DNA from: Rhodospirillaceae bacterium
GTDB taxonomy: Bacteria > Pseudomonadota > Alphaproteobacteria > UBA8366
Direction: 5' to 3'
DNA: 64,000 bases
NCBI GenBank assembly: GCA_002722095.1
Contig: PBKG01000024.1
Location: 1 to 64,000, forward strand
Position 1 is the first letter of the stretch. Each line of letters opens with the position of its first letter. Made by a program: the position numbers and the translations under genes. Below, piece after piece: positions 27,457-36,354 of the stretch. The notes under the pieces were generated by a model. The model was not told the origin of the DNA. It saw only the letters and a list, made by a program, of their open reading frames with translations, and searched no databases.

Positions 27457-28449
27457 TTAAGCTTGGAACTGAAAAAAGTCGGGCAATTCTTGGATTTGTG
27501 GGAGGTATTTTCGCCCCCATTCGATCATAGAATCGATTCCCTCCTCAAGATCGATTGTCGGCGCCCAACCGAGCTCATTTGTGATTTTGGTGCTATCCAG
27601 CCAATAACGCATGTCTTGGCCGGGTCGGTCCTCAACGATATCGCACAAATCATCGAATGCAACATCCATGCGTTGCGCCGTCATTTCCACCAAAGTGCGT
27701 ATTGAGACGGGTTGTTCCGGACCAAGATTATAGATCTCGCCGTCGGGCGCTTTTTCCGCAACCAGCTGTATCCCTCGAGCAAGATCTTTGGCATGCATGT
27801 AGGATTTTTCCGCCTTGCCACCACCTTGTAACGGCAGTTTGCGGTTTGTCAAACCGCATAGAACGCTCCGCGGTAAAATGCGATACAGCAATTGGCCAGG
27901 ACCATAGCAATTGGAAGGCCGCAAAATATTCATCGGAAAACCTAAAACGTTGGCGATAGAAATTATGTGCATATCGCCCGCCGCCTTCGACGCAGCGTAA
28001 GGACTGCTTGGAATAAATGGGGCCGTCTCAGTTACCGGTTCGCTAACCGCTCCATAAATTTCCGAACTGCCGATATGAATAAAGCGCTTCAGAAACTTTT
28101 TCGAACAGAGGAATTCCGTCATTTTCGCCAGCGCCGTCACATTGGTGTCATAGTAGCGCCAGGCACGTTTGAACGATGTTGGTACCTCGCTCAAGGCCGC
28201 AAAATTAATAATCACATCCGGCTGCTTTTCCTCGAGTAATTCACAAAATCGGTCCATTTCGTAGGTGATATGGATTTGCGCATATTCATACCGGCTGTCA
28301 TTCTTGCCGAGCCCCAACGAAAAGGGCTCGGGCCGTTCAAAATTTCGCCCGACACAAATTACCTTCTCGGGGTCCGCTTCCGCCAAAAGATGCAAAGCGG
28401 TATGAACTCCAAAAACACCATTGCCGCCTGTAATCAAATAAGTCGTCAT
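27457..28449 (-). CDS. NAD-dependent nucleotide-sugar epimerase/dehydratase (extended SDR)
   Basis: The 330-residue protein has the motif TYLITGGNGVFGVHTA (3-18), with GGxGxxG for NAD binding. It also has NFAALSEVPTSFKR, HIGSSEIYG, and an intact catalytic YAASKAAGD (YxxxK). NCYGPGQ and EKSYMHAKDLARG complete the sugar-nucleotide site. It resembles GDP-mannose or dTDP-glucose 4,6-dehydratases and related epimerases. It is probably cytoplasmic and makes a keto-sugar or epimer for the adjacent glycosyltransferase. Which reaction it catalyses is uncertain. Confidence 0.85.
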   Translation of the reverse strand: MTTYLITGGNGVFGVHTALHLLAEADPEKVICVGRNFERPEPFSLGLGKNDSRYEYAQIHITYEMDRFCELLEEKQPDVIINFAALSEVPTSFKRAWRYYDTNVTALAKMTEFLCSKKFLKRFIHIGSSEIYGAVSEPVTETAPFIPSSPYAASKAAGDMHIISIANVLGFPMNILRPSNCYGPGQLLYRILPRSVLCGLTNRKLPLQGGGKAEKSYMHAKDLARGIQLVAEKAPDGEIYNLGPEQPVSIRTLVEMTAQRMDVAFDDLCDIVEDRPGQDMRYWLDSTKITNELGWAPTIDLEEGIDSMIEWGRKYLPQIQELPDFFQFQA

Positions 28450-28518
28450 TCAAGAAATTCCTAATCAGGTGGAGTTTTTTTCACTCGCCGAAACCATCGC
28501 GACTCCGATAGCAAATCA

Positions 28519-29643
28519 TTACTCATTAGCGTGCGAGAAATGAAACATGCGCCGCCGCCGAGCTTCAAATGATTCGGGGTCTTCAATATGCAAAATTGTA
28601 GCCGGCACTCGTAATCGGTAATTCAACATTTTCATGAACTCATCAGAACGAAATTGCGCTTGTTGCCAGTCATCCTTGTCGATGTCCTCGTAGTGCCAGA
28701 AAAAACTAACACTGGTAAAATACCTGAGTATGGTTCCGGTATACTCTTCCGCCCAAATTGCTGCACGCCGTATATTGCCACGATACCCATTCATAGTGTG
28801 GGGCGGTTCTTCGACACCGCGCATGCTGCAGATCGCGAGATTGTCGGAATCGTCAATAAACATAAAGTTATCGTCGGTTTTATATACCCGCGAGACAAAT
28901 TCATCGTCCAAACTGACTTCGAAATGAATCAGAAACGACGGATCGTCCTTCCGCAATAACAATCCGATGGGGTGTAAGTGAAAACTACGAATCAGCTGCC
29001 CTTGGCCGGGAACCGACCAGATAAAGACCCCGGGCCATTCGCCATATACGCCGGAATCCACATCGAAACCGACATTGACGGGATGGGGATGCCTAATACT
29101 GAGTTCGACCAACTGACGTGGCGCCAAAGAAACTTCTCGGCCTTGTTCCGTCGACACCTCACACCCAAGTGCTGTGATCACGCCATCTTTTACCGCTTCG
29201 GATGCGATAAATGGAATCGGGCACATTACAGCGCAATGTCCTTCCGACAGTGATTTGGCGATGATGCTTAACGACCCGGTCGCGTAAACGAAATCGGGAT
29301 ATAGGAAAAACATGCCGTCGCAATCACACTCCATCGCGTGTTTCATGCCTCGAGTTTGAGCAATGCTGACCTTATTGTATTTGTAGGTCGTTTCGCTCTC
29401 ATCGACGTGGATATCGTCGATGTACAAAACCTCCACTTCAATAGTCGATTTCAGCCGTTCAAAAATTTTCGCGCGCTGGATGGTTTCAAAATCTTTTTCC
29501 GTCGTCATCAATTGATAGACGAAAGTCGATCGCCAGTTTTCATCTAGGAGGTTGCCTTCGGAAAACAGTGTCGGAAGTGACCGGTCGAGCAAAGACCGGA
29601 CGTAGGGCTCACCCCAAACCACAGTATTCAACGAAAATTTCAT
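28519..29643 (-). CDS. Unknown-family protein, paralogue of 24974-26263
   Basis: The 374-residue protein shares with its paralogue the motifs TVVWGEPYV, QLMTTEKDFETI, YKYNKVSIAQTRGMKHA, FFLYPDFVYATG, FHLHPIG, VSLDDEFVSRV and EARRRRMF. An AGGG precedes ATG 29643. The shared DxD-like and TT(D/E)xD features could reflect a GT-A fold, but the family is not recognised. The twins flank an SDR and a GT2 gene in the same leftward run. Their role is likely in building or modifying the same glycan. Confidence 0.75.
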   Translation of the reverse strand: MKFSLNTVVWGEPYVRSLLDRSLPTLFSEGNLLDENWRSTFVYQLMTTEKDFETIQRAKIFERLKSTIEVEVLYIDDIHVDESETTYKYNKVSIAQTRGMKHAMECDCDGMFFLYPDFVYATGSLSIIAKSLSEGHCAVMCPIPFIASEAVKDGVITALGCEVSTEQGREVSLAPRQLVELSIRHPHPVNVGFDVDSGVYGEWPGVFIWSVPGQGQLIRSFHLHPIGLLLRKDDPSFLIHFEVSLDDEFVSRVYKTDDNFMFIDDSDNLAICSMRGVEEPPHTMNGYRGNIRRAAIWAEEYTGTILRYFTSVSFFWHYEDIDKDDWQQAQFRSDEFMKMLNYRLRVPATILHIEDPESFEARRRRMFHFSHANE

Positions 29644-29823
29644 GCTGGACCCTAGCTAGCGCATGTCCCTTATGCAAGCCGCCTAAAAAAGTTGTCCGTT
29701 ATGTAACCAGAAGCCATGCATTAGGGTTTTATTTGCGGTATTTTGCAGCCTTCGAAATAACATTCTTCGCGCTACCAGCGTCATTACGACGACGCCGGGA
29801 AACCACGTCATTACGCCCCAATT

Positions 29824-31530
29824 TTAGGAATTTTCAGCGATGGTCCAGCCGTAGCGTTTTTTGACTTCCGTAGGTAATGCCAACAACAATTTGGCTTCCT
29901 GCGCTTCGGACAAATCATCTCGCCATACAAACTCATGGCTAGAAGGCAAAGAAAGCGCCTCGCCATCCGACCCTGGGACGAACGACCGTAAAACTTCGCC
30001 AACCCATGCCTCGTCCAATTCGTGCTCGTTAATCTCTATAATAGGACTATTGGGGCGGGAACTTAGATACGCGATCCAATCCGCATACCACTTCCCGATA
30101 TGGGGTACAAAATTCTCAAGAAGCCAGTCCACCACCTCGCCAACACTGTCAGTCTGTCTTTCGCCCACGCCCGGAGTAATTCGGTCTTCATACCCATGAT
30201 CGGTTCCTTCTCCCGCTATCGCGCGCGCTCGTTTCACAACGATAATCCGAGGATCGGAAATTAACAGCACCAATGTCGCATCGATTTCACGCAACGTGGT
30301 CAGATTTCGCGGCGATGCGTCAAGGTGCGTGTCGACAATTACCTGACTATTTTTATCAAACGCGTCCTCCAACAGAAAATCGTTAGGAAACCAGCGTTGC
30401 GCGCCATCAGCAACCTTCAAACCGGTTGCCTTGGACAAAGACGCGGCGATTTCCCCGCACGCACTATAGGGCAGCGCGCTCAAAACGACATTGCGGACCG
30501 ATAACAATTCCTGCGCCGAATTCGCTGCGACATTGGTACGGTTACCGAACAGCATTTTGAACCGCTTAGCGCTGTTTTCCGCGGCCGCTAAATCCTTCAA
30601 CGCCTGTTCATGCTTTACCCGGTTTTCGGCAAGGTCTTGATACAATTCCGTTTCGTTCTGTTTTAGGCGAGCCAAATCTTCGGATAGGCTATCCAATTCC
30701 ATTTCAATCTTCGTCTGTGCCGCCGCAGCCTTCTCCTTTTCCTCCCGCTCCGTATTGAGTTCAGCCACCAGCGCGTCGAGACGTGATTGGATTTCATGCC
30801 GAGCCGTTTCCGCCGCTGCCTTCGCGACCTGCTCCGCCTCTAACTCCGCCGCGAGCGCGTCGAGACGTGATTGGATTTCATGCCGAGCCGATTCCGCCGC
30901 GGCCTTTGCGTCTTGCTCCGCTACCAAATTAGCCGAAACGCCTTCGAAAAGGCCCTTTAATTCCCGCCGCGCTTTTTCTGTCGCCGTCTTCGCCAACCGA
31001 GAAGCTTTCAAGGCTGAAGAAAGGCTTGTAGCGCGCACTTGCAGATTTTCGAGAGCCGCTTTCACGGCATTTTTTTCATTTTTTTCGGATTGGAGTTGTT
31101 TAACGATATTCCCATATTGTTTTTTCAGTTTTCGACGTTCGTTTTCGAGTGCTGTTTTCGCACTGAGTTCGGCGCGAAGTTTTTCGGTCACACTGGACAA
31201 TCGCGCACGTGAGTTACTCTGTTCTTTTTCCGCTGTTAGGGTTGCATCGCGATAAAAATCCAGTTCGGAGGTAAGGATATCTTGTGCGGCCGTCGCACTT
31301 TCATAGATCTCGATTTGGCGGACAAGGTTTGATCTGACCTTGGAACGATCCGCCTCCAACGCGACAATATCGTCCTCAAGCGCGGAAATCTTTTCTTGGA
31401 GCGTTTCATTCGATTTGATGGTTAGGGCATTGTAGCCTCTTTCAGCTTCCAATTCTGGAATCTTGAGGACAGTAAATCCAAGGTGGCCCAGGACGCCCAA
31501 TATAAGTTTTTTGATCATAGAAATCGCCAT
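29824..31530 (-). CDS. Coiled-coil protein with C-terminal sulfotransferase-like domain
   Basis: The 568-residue protein starts with a short hydrophobic helix (about 8-24). Residues ~40-325 are a long charged coiled coil, with two 28-residue near-identical units (ARHEIQSRLDAL at 215-226 and again at 243-254). The last ~220 residues form a globular domain. There VVLSALPYSACGEIAASL (348-365) stands where a PAPS P-loop would be, and LLISDPRIIVVKRARAI (422-438) resembles the 3'-phosphate motif RDPRDxxxS. The adjoining upstream gene also encodes a sulfotransferase-like protein. Key Lys and Arg residues are not all present, so activity is uncertain. Confidence 0.7.
   Translation of the reverse strand: MAISMIKKLILGVLGHLGFTVLKIPELEAERGYNALTIKSNETLQEKISALEDDIVALEADRSKVRSNLVRQIEIYESATAAQDILTSELDFYRDATLTAEKEQSNSRARLSSVTEKLRAELSAKTALENERRKLKKQYGNIVKQLQSEKNEKNAVKAALENLQVRATSLSSALKASRLAKTATEKARRELKGLFEGVSANLVAEQDAKAAAESARHEIQSRLDALAAELEAEQVAKAAAETARHEIQSRLDALVAELNTEREEKEKAAAAQTKIEMELDSLSEDLARLKQNETELYQDLAENRVKHEQALKDLAAAENSAKRFKMLFGNRTNVAANSAQELLSVRNVVLSALPYSACGEIAASLSKATGLKVADGAQRWFPNDFLLEDAFDKNSQVIVDTHLDASPRNLTTLREIDATLVLLISDPRIIVVKRARAIAGEGTDHGYEDRITPGVGERQTDSVGEVVDWLLENFVPHIGKWYADWIAYLSSRPNSPIIEINEHELDEAWVGEVLRSFVPGSDGEALSLPSSHEFVWRDDLSEAQEAKLLLALPTEVKKRYGWTIAENS
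30771..30938 (-). repeat. 84-bp tandem repeat inside the coiled-coil gene
   Basis: Two copies of 84 bp (30771-30854 and 30855-30938). The first 36 bases are identical and the rest are strongly similar. The unit equals 28 codons, i.e. four heptads, so duplication keeps the coiled-coil register. Confidence 0.8.
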
Positions 31531-31531
31531 G

Positions 31532-32428
31532 TTATTTATCGATTTCGGGCTGCTTACCGTTAGAAGCCAACACCGAATCCAGCCTTGTTCGAATTTCCAT
31601 CAATACCGATTCTAGATCTTCGGGATGGGCGTCATAGCGTTCAATCAAATCGTCAAGAAGAAACCGCGCAGCATAGGAAGGATCTTCAATCACCCGATCC
31701 AAATCGAATTGTTCCCAATATCCTTCTATACGTTTGTGAATTTCCTTCGAATAACGCCCAATTTCCACATTCGACGTCCGATGAATGTGCACCGGTTGCG
31801 GTATTAATCGCCAATTGGGATCGATGAATTTTCCAACCGACCGAATCACCGTGAGATCGCTCAATTGTTCGGTATGAACCGTCATAACCGCATCGAATAG
31901 CGACAGATATTTGTCAATCAATGCGGATTGCTTATCGATAAACCAACCGAAACGCTGTTCGACCGTTCGCGCACGCCACTCGCTTTCACTTTCTTCGCCA
32001 AAGTCCACTGCTGTCGGGCGTGGGACCGTAGGCAAATCGGATGGAAAGTCCTCTTTGGATTTGTCGGCATAGCCAAGCCAATGTTCCGGATCGATATGGA
32101 TGCGTTTCGCGAGCGACCGAATATGGTCTTCGCGATCTCTCACAACACGTAAAATCCTCAAGTTTCGGCCAAATACTGCGCGAACCGCCGGCATGACGAA
32201 CCCCAAACCGTGGCTCACCTCTATTCTTTGCTCCCAACTCTCCAAAATTTGATAAAGAGGTTGGGAATAACCGTCTCGAATTTGATTGCAGATCGCCGGC
32301 CAAAGCTCAAACGTGTCCGATACATAGCCCCAATTCGGCACGTCGCAATTGAGTTGGAAAAACCCATTAACAATATCACGAAATGTCGTGGAGCCATCGC
32401 GGGCTTGGGCAATCACTAATGTTTCCAA
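31532..32428 (-). CDS. Sulfotransferase-family protein
   Basis: The 298-residue protein starts VIAQARDGSTTFRDIVN (5-21), which fits the 5'-phosphosulfate loop of PAPS-dependent sulfotransferases. LRVVRDREDHIRSLAKRI (about 93-111) fits the 3'-phosphate motif. It should sulfate a hydroxyl of a glycan or lipid, with APS/PAPS as donor. The start codon is TTG at 32428, preceded by GAGG seven bases upstream; no ATG gives a complete N-terminus. The stop lies one base before the coiled-coil gene, so the two form a unit. Confidence 0.75.
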   Translation of the reverse strand: METLVIAQARDGSTTFRDIVNGFFQLNCDVPNWGYVSDTFELWPAICNQIRDGYSQPLYQILESWEQRIEVSHGLGFVMPAVRAVFGRNLRILRVVRDREDHIRSLAKRIHIDPEHWLGYADKSKEDFPSDLPTVPRPTAVDFGEESESEWRARTVEQRFGWFIDKQSALIDKYLSLFDAVMTVHTEQLSDLTVIRSVGKFIDPNWRLIPQPVHIHRTSNVEIGRYSKEIHKRIEGYWEQFDLDRVIEDPSYAARFLLDDLIERYDAHPEDLESVLMEIRTRLDSVLASNGKQPEIDK

Positions 32429-32517
32429 CCTAATGCCTCATTGCTTTCATTCTACAATGTCCCAAAATTTTTGTGCGGGCCCGAATCTCGACCAAGATTG
32501 TCGCAGCAATGTCTTAC

Positions 32518-33345
32518 TTACAACCAGGTCACGGTCCGCCGCCCGTAACGGGTGTAAAACGGTATGACGACCAACAAACCGCAGACAGTGACACCGAATA
32601 CGACAAGCCATGAAGTCAAGCTCGGCATATTGCCCATCATCGGCATTCGACCGATATCGATAAAATGAAATATCACGTTGAAATCGGCAAGATATCGAGA
32701 CCGACCCAAAGCGTTCGGAAACCAGAAAATTGGCGTCACGAAAAACATCAACAACAGCAAATTCGTCATAACCTGTGGCACGTCGCGGAATCGTGCGCTC
32801 AGAACGCCAAACAGCAGAGTGACCCACACGCCGTTGATGATGTAAAAAACGAAAGCGGGAATCAAAAACAACGTCGCCAAATTCAATTCGACACCGAAAA
32901 TTACCACAACCGCGATATAGACAACCGCATTATGCAGAAACAGGACCAAATTCCTGGTGATGACGCGGTAAGCATGAATGGACAATGGCAAATTGATCGA
33001 TTTAATGATGTTGCCGCTCGCGGAAAAGCTCTGACAACCTTCATTTACGAAGCCCGTTAATAAATTCCATAAAATGAGTCCGGGGCATAGATACGGCATT
33101 AATTCGCCAATATCCATTTTCCAGAGCGTCGAAAATACAAACCCGATTGCAACGACTTGGACGGCCAGATTCAGTGAATTCCAAAATGGTCCAAGTTTTG
33201 AGCGGCGGTATTTCTGCGCAATATCATTCCAGCCCCATCTCAACCAAATATGCGCCAGTCTCATCCCAGCGAAAATGTCATTGTCGCGCAAACCACGGCG
33301 TTCAGCGTTGCCAGGATGGGTTGGGGGTAAACTGTTAACGGTCAT
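32518..33345 (-). CDS. Polysaccharide ABC-2 exporter, permease subunit (Wzm/KpsM type)
   Basis: The 275-residue membrane protein has six hydrophobic segments and the ABC-2 family hallmarks: an N-terminal WNDIAQKYRRSKLGPFWN amphipathic helix, PYLCPGLILWNLLTGFVNEG, and LSARFRDVPQVMTNLLLLM followed by TPIFWFP. It forms the inner-membrane pore for a lipid-linked polysaccharide. No ATPase gene adjoins it. The canonical ATPase at 16502-17272 is the natural partner, 15 kb away and on the other strand. It lies between sulfotransferase and PIG-L genes. Confidence 0.9.
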   Translation of the reverse strand: MTVNSLPPTHPGNAERRGLRDNDIFAGMRLAHIWLRWGWNDIAQKYRRSKLGPFWNSLNLAVQVVAIGFVFSTLWKMDIGELMPYLCPGLILWNLLTGFVNEGCQSFSASGNIIKSINLPLSIHAYRVITRNLVLFLHNAVVYIAVVVIFGVELNLATLFLIPAFVFYIINGVWVTLLFGVLSARFRDVPQVMTNLLLLMFFVTPIFWFPNALGRSRYLADFNVIFHFIDIGRMPMMGNMPSLTSWLVVFGVTVCGLLVVIPFYTRYGRRTVTWL

Positions 33346-33405
33346 CAGCTACGGTTACGTTTCGTTTTACTAGGGTGCACGAAATGTACTTTATTTTCCA
33401 AACGC

Positions 33406-34062
33406 CTAGGAACGCAAAACTTCTCTAACAAGTTTGAAACCTTCCGCTGCCTCTAATCCCACGGTCGAGCCTCGCAATTGTGCCAACCGTCGCACCGCTG
33501 CGGCGGAGCGTGCATGGGGTTCGTCGCGCATGTCGAAAGCATATAAATTGATCGCCGCCATCTTGGCCTCCAATTGCGCCGAAATATCGACAAATCGGCT
33601 GGGTACGAAGGCATTGCCATCGCAAGGAGGCACCCAGTCAGTCGAGGATAAAATCTCATAGCTGTAAATCGCCGATACGGAAGATCCGGGGACCGGACGC
33701 ATGGCGGTTATTGCTGCTTGGTAGGTGGTTTGGTGATCGATATGAAGACTGCCGCCATGGGGTACGTACACCGTCTCGGGACCGATCTCGGAGATGTGCT
33801 GTTCGAGTGCACCGATTAAATCGGCAATGGCTATCGTATCCCCCCTATTCTCTGGCATATTGAGAAATCGTGGGGATTCACATTTCAGCAGAGTGGCCAC
33901 CTTGTCCGCCGCGTCGCGCCTTTTCTCGTCATGCCCCGTCCCATCGCCGAAAGCAAACATAGTTGTTACGACGTCACCTTTTTCCGCAGCGGCCGCAGCA
34001 ATTCCTCCGCAACCCAGCACTTCATCTAGCGCGTGGGGTGCTATTATCATGACGCTAGACAT
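33406..34062 (-). CDS. PIG-L/LmbE-family deacetylase
   Basis: The 218-residue protein (ATG 34062 after a GGGAG tract; a GTG at 34086 is the alternative) carries PHALDEVLGCGG (9-20). This is a variant of the AHPDDE zinc motif in which the first Asp is Leu. The second metal segment HGGSLHIDHQTTYQA is present. Enzymes of this family remove N-acetyl groups from GlcNAc-type sugars using zinc. It follows two aminotransferase genes, so it may process an N-acetylated amino sugar made by them. Confidence 0.8.
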   Translation of the reverse strand: MSSVMIIAPHALDEVLGCGGIAAAAAEKGDVVTTMFAFGDGTGHDEKRRDAADKVATLLKCESPRFLNMPENRGDTIAIADLIGALEQHISEIGPETVYVPHGGSLHIDHQTTYQAAITAMRPVPGSSVSAIYSYEILSSTDWVPPCDGNAFVPSRFVDISAQLEAKMAAINLYAFDMRDEPHARSAAAVRRLAQLRGSTVGLEAAEGFKLVREVLRS

Positions 34063-34078
34063 CGTCTCCCGCCAACTC

Positions 34079-35197
34079 TCAACCACTACCGTAAAATGCG
34101 TTAACCGCGTCCGCGGTATAGGCGATCTGATCTTCGCTCAAGCATTGATTGTGCGGCAGCGCCAATACCTTTTCGCACTGAGCCTCAGCAATCGGGAAAT
34201 CGCCCCTCTGGTAGCCTTGGTCCTTGGCGGCGGTGTGCAGATGAAGCGGCGTACCGTAGTAAACGAGTGATTCGATCCCCTTTTTCGCCAGATGATCTTT
34301 CAGAGCATCACGATTTTCCGCCTGAGTTATGAACATCACATAGGAATTAATTTCGAAGTCCTTGTCCTCGGGAATGAAAACCGCATCTGTCTTAATCAAC
34401 TCGCGATACATATCCGCGTGTTTTTTGCGCGTATCGATGACCTCTTTAAGGCGCGTTAGTCTGAATTTCAAAACCTCCGCATTCAGCACATCGAGTCGGG
34501 AGTTCAGGCCGTAAATTACCGCATCGTCACGGCTAGCGAGACCGTGATTGCGTTTCAGCCGTATTTTGTCCGCTACATCATCATCGTTGGTCAGAACAAA
34601 TCCACCGTCTCCCACTGCGTTGAGGTTTTTCAACGGATGGGTCGAAATCGCCCCTGCCGAACCAAATGTGCCGCCATGTTGGCCATGAAAATAAGACCCC
34701 ATACATTGGGCCGAATCTTCGATAACAACCAGATTATGACGCTTCGCAATTGCGTCGATCGCATGCATATCCGCGATCCGTCCGGTCCAATGGACAGGCA
34801 TGATCGCTTTTGTGCGCGGCGTTATTGCCTCCTCAATTTTATCTGGATCGATATTCTGATCGTCGAGTACATCCACATAAACAGGTTTGGCGCCCACGTG
34901 AATGATGGCTCCCACCGTCGCAATGAAGGAGACTGGCGTCGTAATCACCTCGTCGCCCTGACCGACATCTAGTGCCCACAACGACATTAGTAGCGCATCG
35001 GTTCCGGAATTCAGCGACACGCAATGGCGGGCGCCGGTATATTTTTGAACTTCCTCTTCGAACTCAGCGATTTCCGGAGTCATTACAAGGTGACCAGAAC
35101 TTAAAACTCGGTCAAATATCTCCATCAATTGGTCGCGTTCTTCCTGGTATCGCGCCTTTAAATCAACAAACGGTACCTGCATCTCGGCCATGGTCAC
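34079..35197 (-). CDS. DegT/DnrJ/EryC1/StrS-family sugar aminotransferase
   Basis: The 372-residue PLP enzyme has the nucleotide-sugar aminotransferase pattern: VPFVDLKARY, SLNSGTDALLMSLWAL, the HWTGRIADM segment, and the PLP lysine in STHPLKNLNAVGDGG. It transfers an amino group from glutamate to a keto-sugar nucleotide. The GTG at 35197 overlaps the stop of the preceding gene (GTGA) and follows AGGA; ATG at 35191 is the alternative. It is the second of two tandem aminotransferases. Confidence 0.9.
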   Translation of the reverse strand: MTMAEMQVPFVDLKARYQEERDQLMEIFDRVLSSGHLVMTPEIAEFEEEVQKYTGARHCVSLNSGTDALLMSLWALDVGQGDEVITTPVSFIATVGAIIHVGAKPVYVDVLDDQNIDPDKIEEAITPRTKAIMPVHWTGRIADMHAIDAIAKRHNLVVIEDSAQCMGSYFHGQHGGTFGSAGAISTHPLKNLNAVGDGGFVLTNDDDVADKIRLKRNHGLASRDDAVIYGLNSRLDVLNAEVLKFRLTRLKEVIDTRKKHADMYRELIKTDAVFIPEDKDFEINSYVMFITQAENRDALKDHLAKKGIESLVYYGTPLHLHTAAKDQGYQRGDFPIAEAQCEKVLALPHNQCLSEDQIAYTADAVNAFYGSG

Positions 35198-36300
35198 TTC
35201 TTTCCTGAATAAAACTCGCGGACGGTATCGATAACGTAGTCCTGCTCTTTGCGGCTCAAATGCTGATCGACGGGAAAGCTGATGGTCGTTGCCGCGTGGC
35301 GGTCGGTCACCGGAAAATCCCCTTTTTTGTAGCCGAGCGAGCTGAGCGCCTCCTGGCGATAGAGCGGTATCGGATAATGCACCTTTGCTTCAATCCCGGC
35401 ATCGAGACAATGCTGCAGCAGGGCATCTCGGTCCTCGACGAAAAGAATATAAAGCAGATAGACGTTCTTGGTGCGCTCGCTTCTGAGCGGCACCCGAACT
35501 TCAGGAATGGCAGCAAATCCCACGTCGTAATATGCCGCCGTCTCGGCGCGCTTGATCACTATATCCGGCGTCTTGGGCACGATCCACTTGCCGACGACCG
35601 CCAACAGCGAATCCAATCTCGTGTTGTAGCCCAATATTTCCATTTCATCGCGGTTGCGCAAACCGTGATTGCGCAAGAGCCGGACTTGCTTGTTCATGGC
35701 GTCGTCATTGGTGACCACTATTCCCGCATCGCCCCAAACATTTATGATCTTAAGCGGATGCATAGAAAACCCGGCGGCAAGACCAATGGTCCCCACCCGA
35801 ACCCCATCGATCTCGCCCAGCAAGCTTTGACAAGCATCTTCGATCACCGGCAGATCGTGCTTCTCGGCAATCGCCATGATACGCGGCATGTCAGCGGCAT
35901 CTCCGGTCAAATGGACCGGCATGATTGCCTTGGTTTTGGGCGTGATCGCCGCTTCCAATTGGTCCACATCCATACAGAAACTGTCGTCGCAATCTATGAA
36001 AACCGATTTGCCACCAACCTCGTTGATCGCGCCGACCGTCGCATAGAACGTGTTTGCACAGGTGATGATTTCATCACCGCGCTCAATTCCGAGAGCCTTC
36101 AAAGGTAACTTGAGCGAATCGGTTCCCGAACCTACGCCTATTGCATGCTTGACCCCGAGCATGTCGGCAAACATTTCCTCGAACTCGCCAACCGGTTTGC
36201 CGAGCGTAAAATCTCCCGTTGCTACCAAATCGCGAATCTCCGACATGATGTCGTCAATCTCGGCAAATTGCTGCGGCAGGGGAGAATATCTCACATGCAT
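35194..36300 (-). CDS. DegT/DnrJ/EryC1/StrS-family sugar aminotransferase
   Basis: The 368-residue protein starts at ATG 36300, which follows AAGGA by seven bases; an upstream GTG frame exists. It contains GVGSGTDSLKLPLKAL, VHLTGDAADM and the PLP lysine in SMHPLKIINVWGDAG. Its sequence differs clearly from the following aminotransferase, so the two probably act on different carbons or different sugars. Both follow the sugar-dehydratase-like genes in the leftward operon. Confidence 0.9.
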   Translation of the reverse strand: MHVRYSPLPQQFAEIDDIMSEIRDLVATGDFTLGKPVGEFEEMFADMLGVKHAIGVGSGTDSLKLPLKALGIERGDEIITCANTFYATVGAINEVGGKSVFIDCDDSFCMDVDQLEAAITPKTKAIMPVHLTGDAADMPRIMAIAEKHDLPVIEDACQSLLGEIDGVRVGTIGLAAGFSMHPLKIINVWGDAGIVVTNDDAMNKQVRLLRNHGLRNRDEMEILGYNTRLDSLLAVVGKWIVPKTPDIVIKRAETAAYYDVGFAAIPEVRVPLRSERTKNVYLLYILFVEDRDALLQHCLDAGIEAKVHYPIPLYRQEALSSLGYKKGDFPVTDRHAATTISFPVDQHLSRKEQDYVIDTVREFYSGKK

Positions 36301-36354
36301 GGCGATGTCCTTTTTGCCTTTCACCGGCTCGAGCCTGCGCGTCCCTAGGACGCG

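Noticed and set aside
35260..36108. Plus-strand open frame of 282 codons opposite an aminotransferase
   Set aside because: The antisense frame is long because of base composition; the minus frame carries the PLP site.
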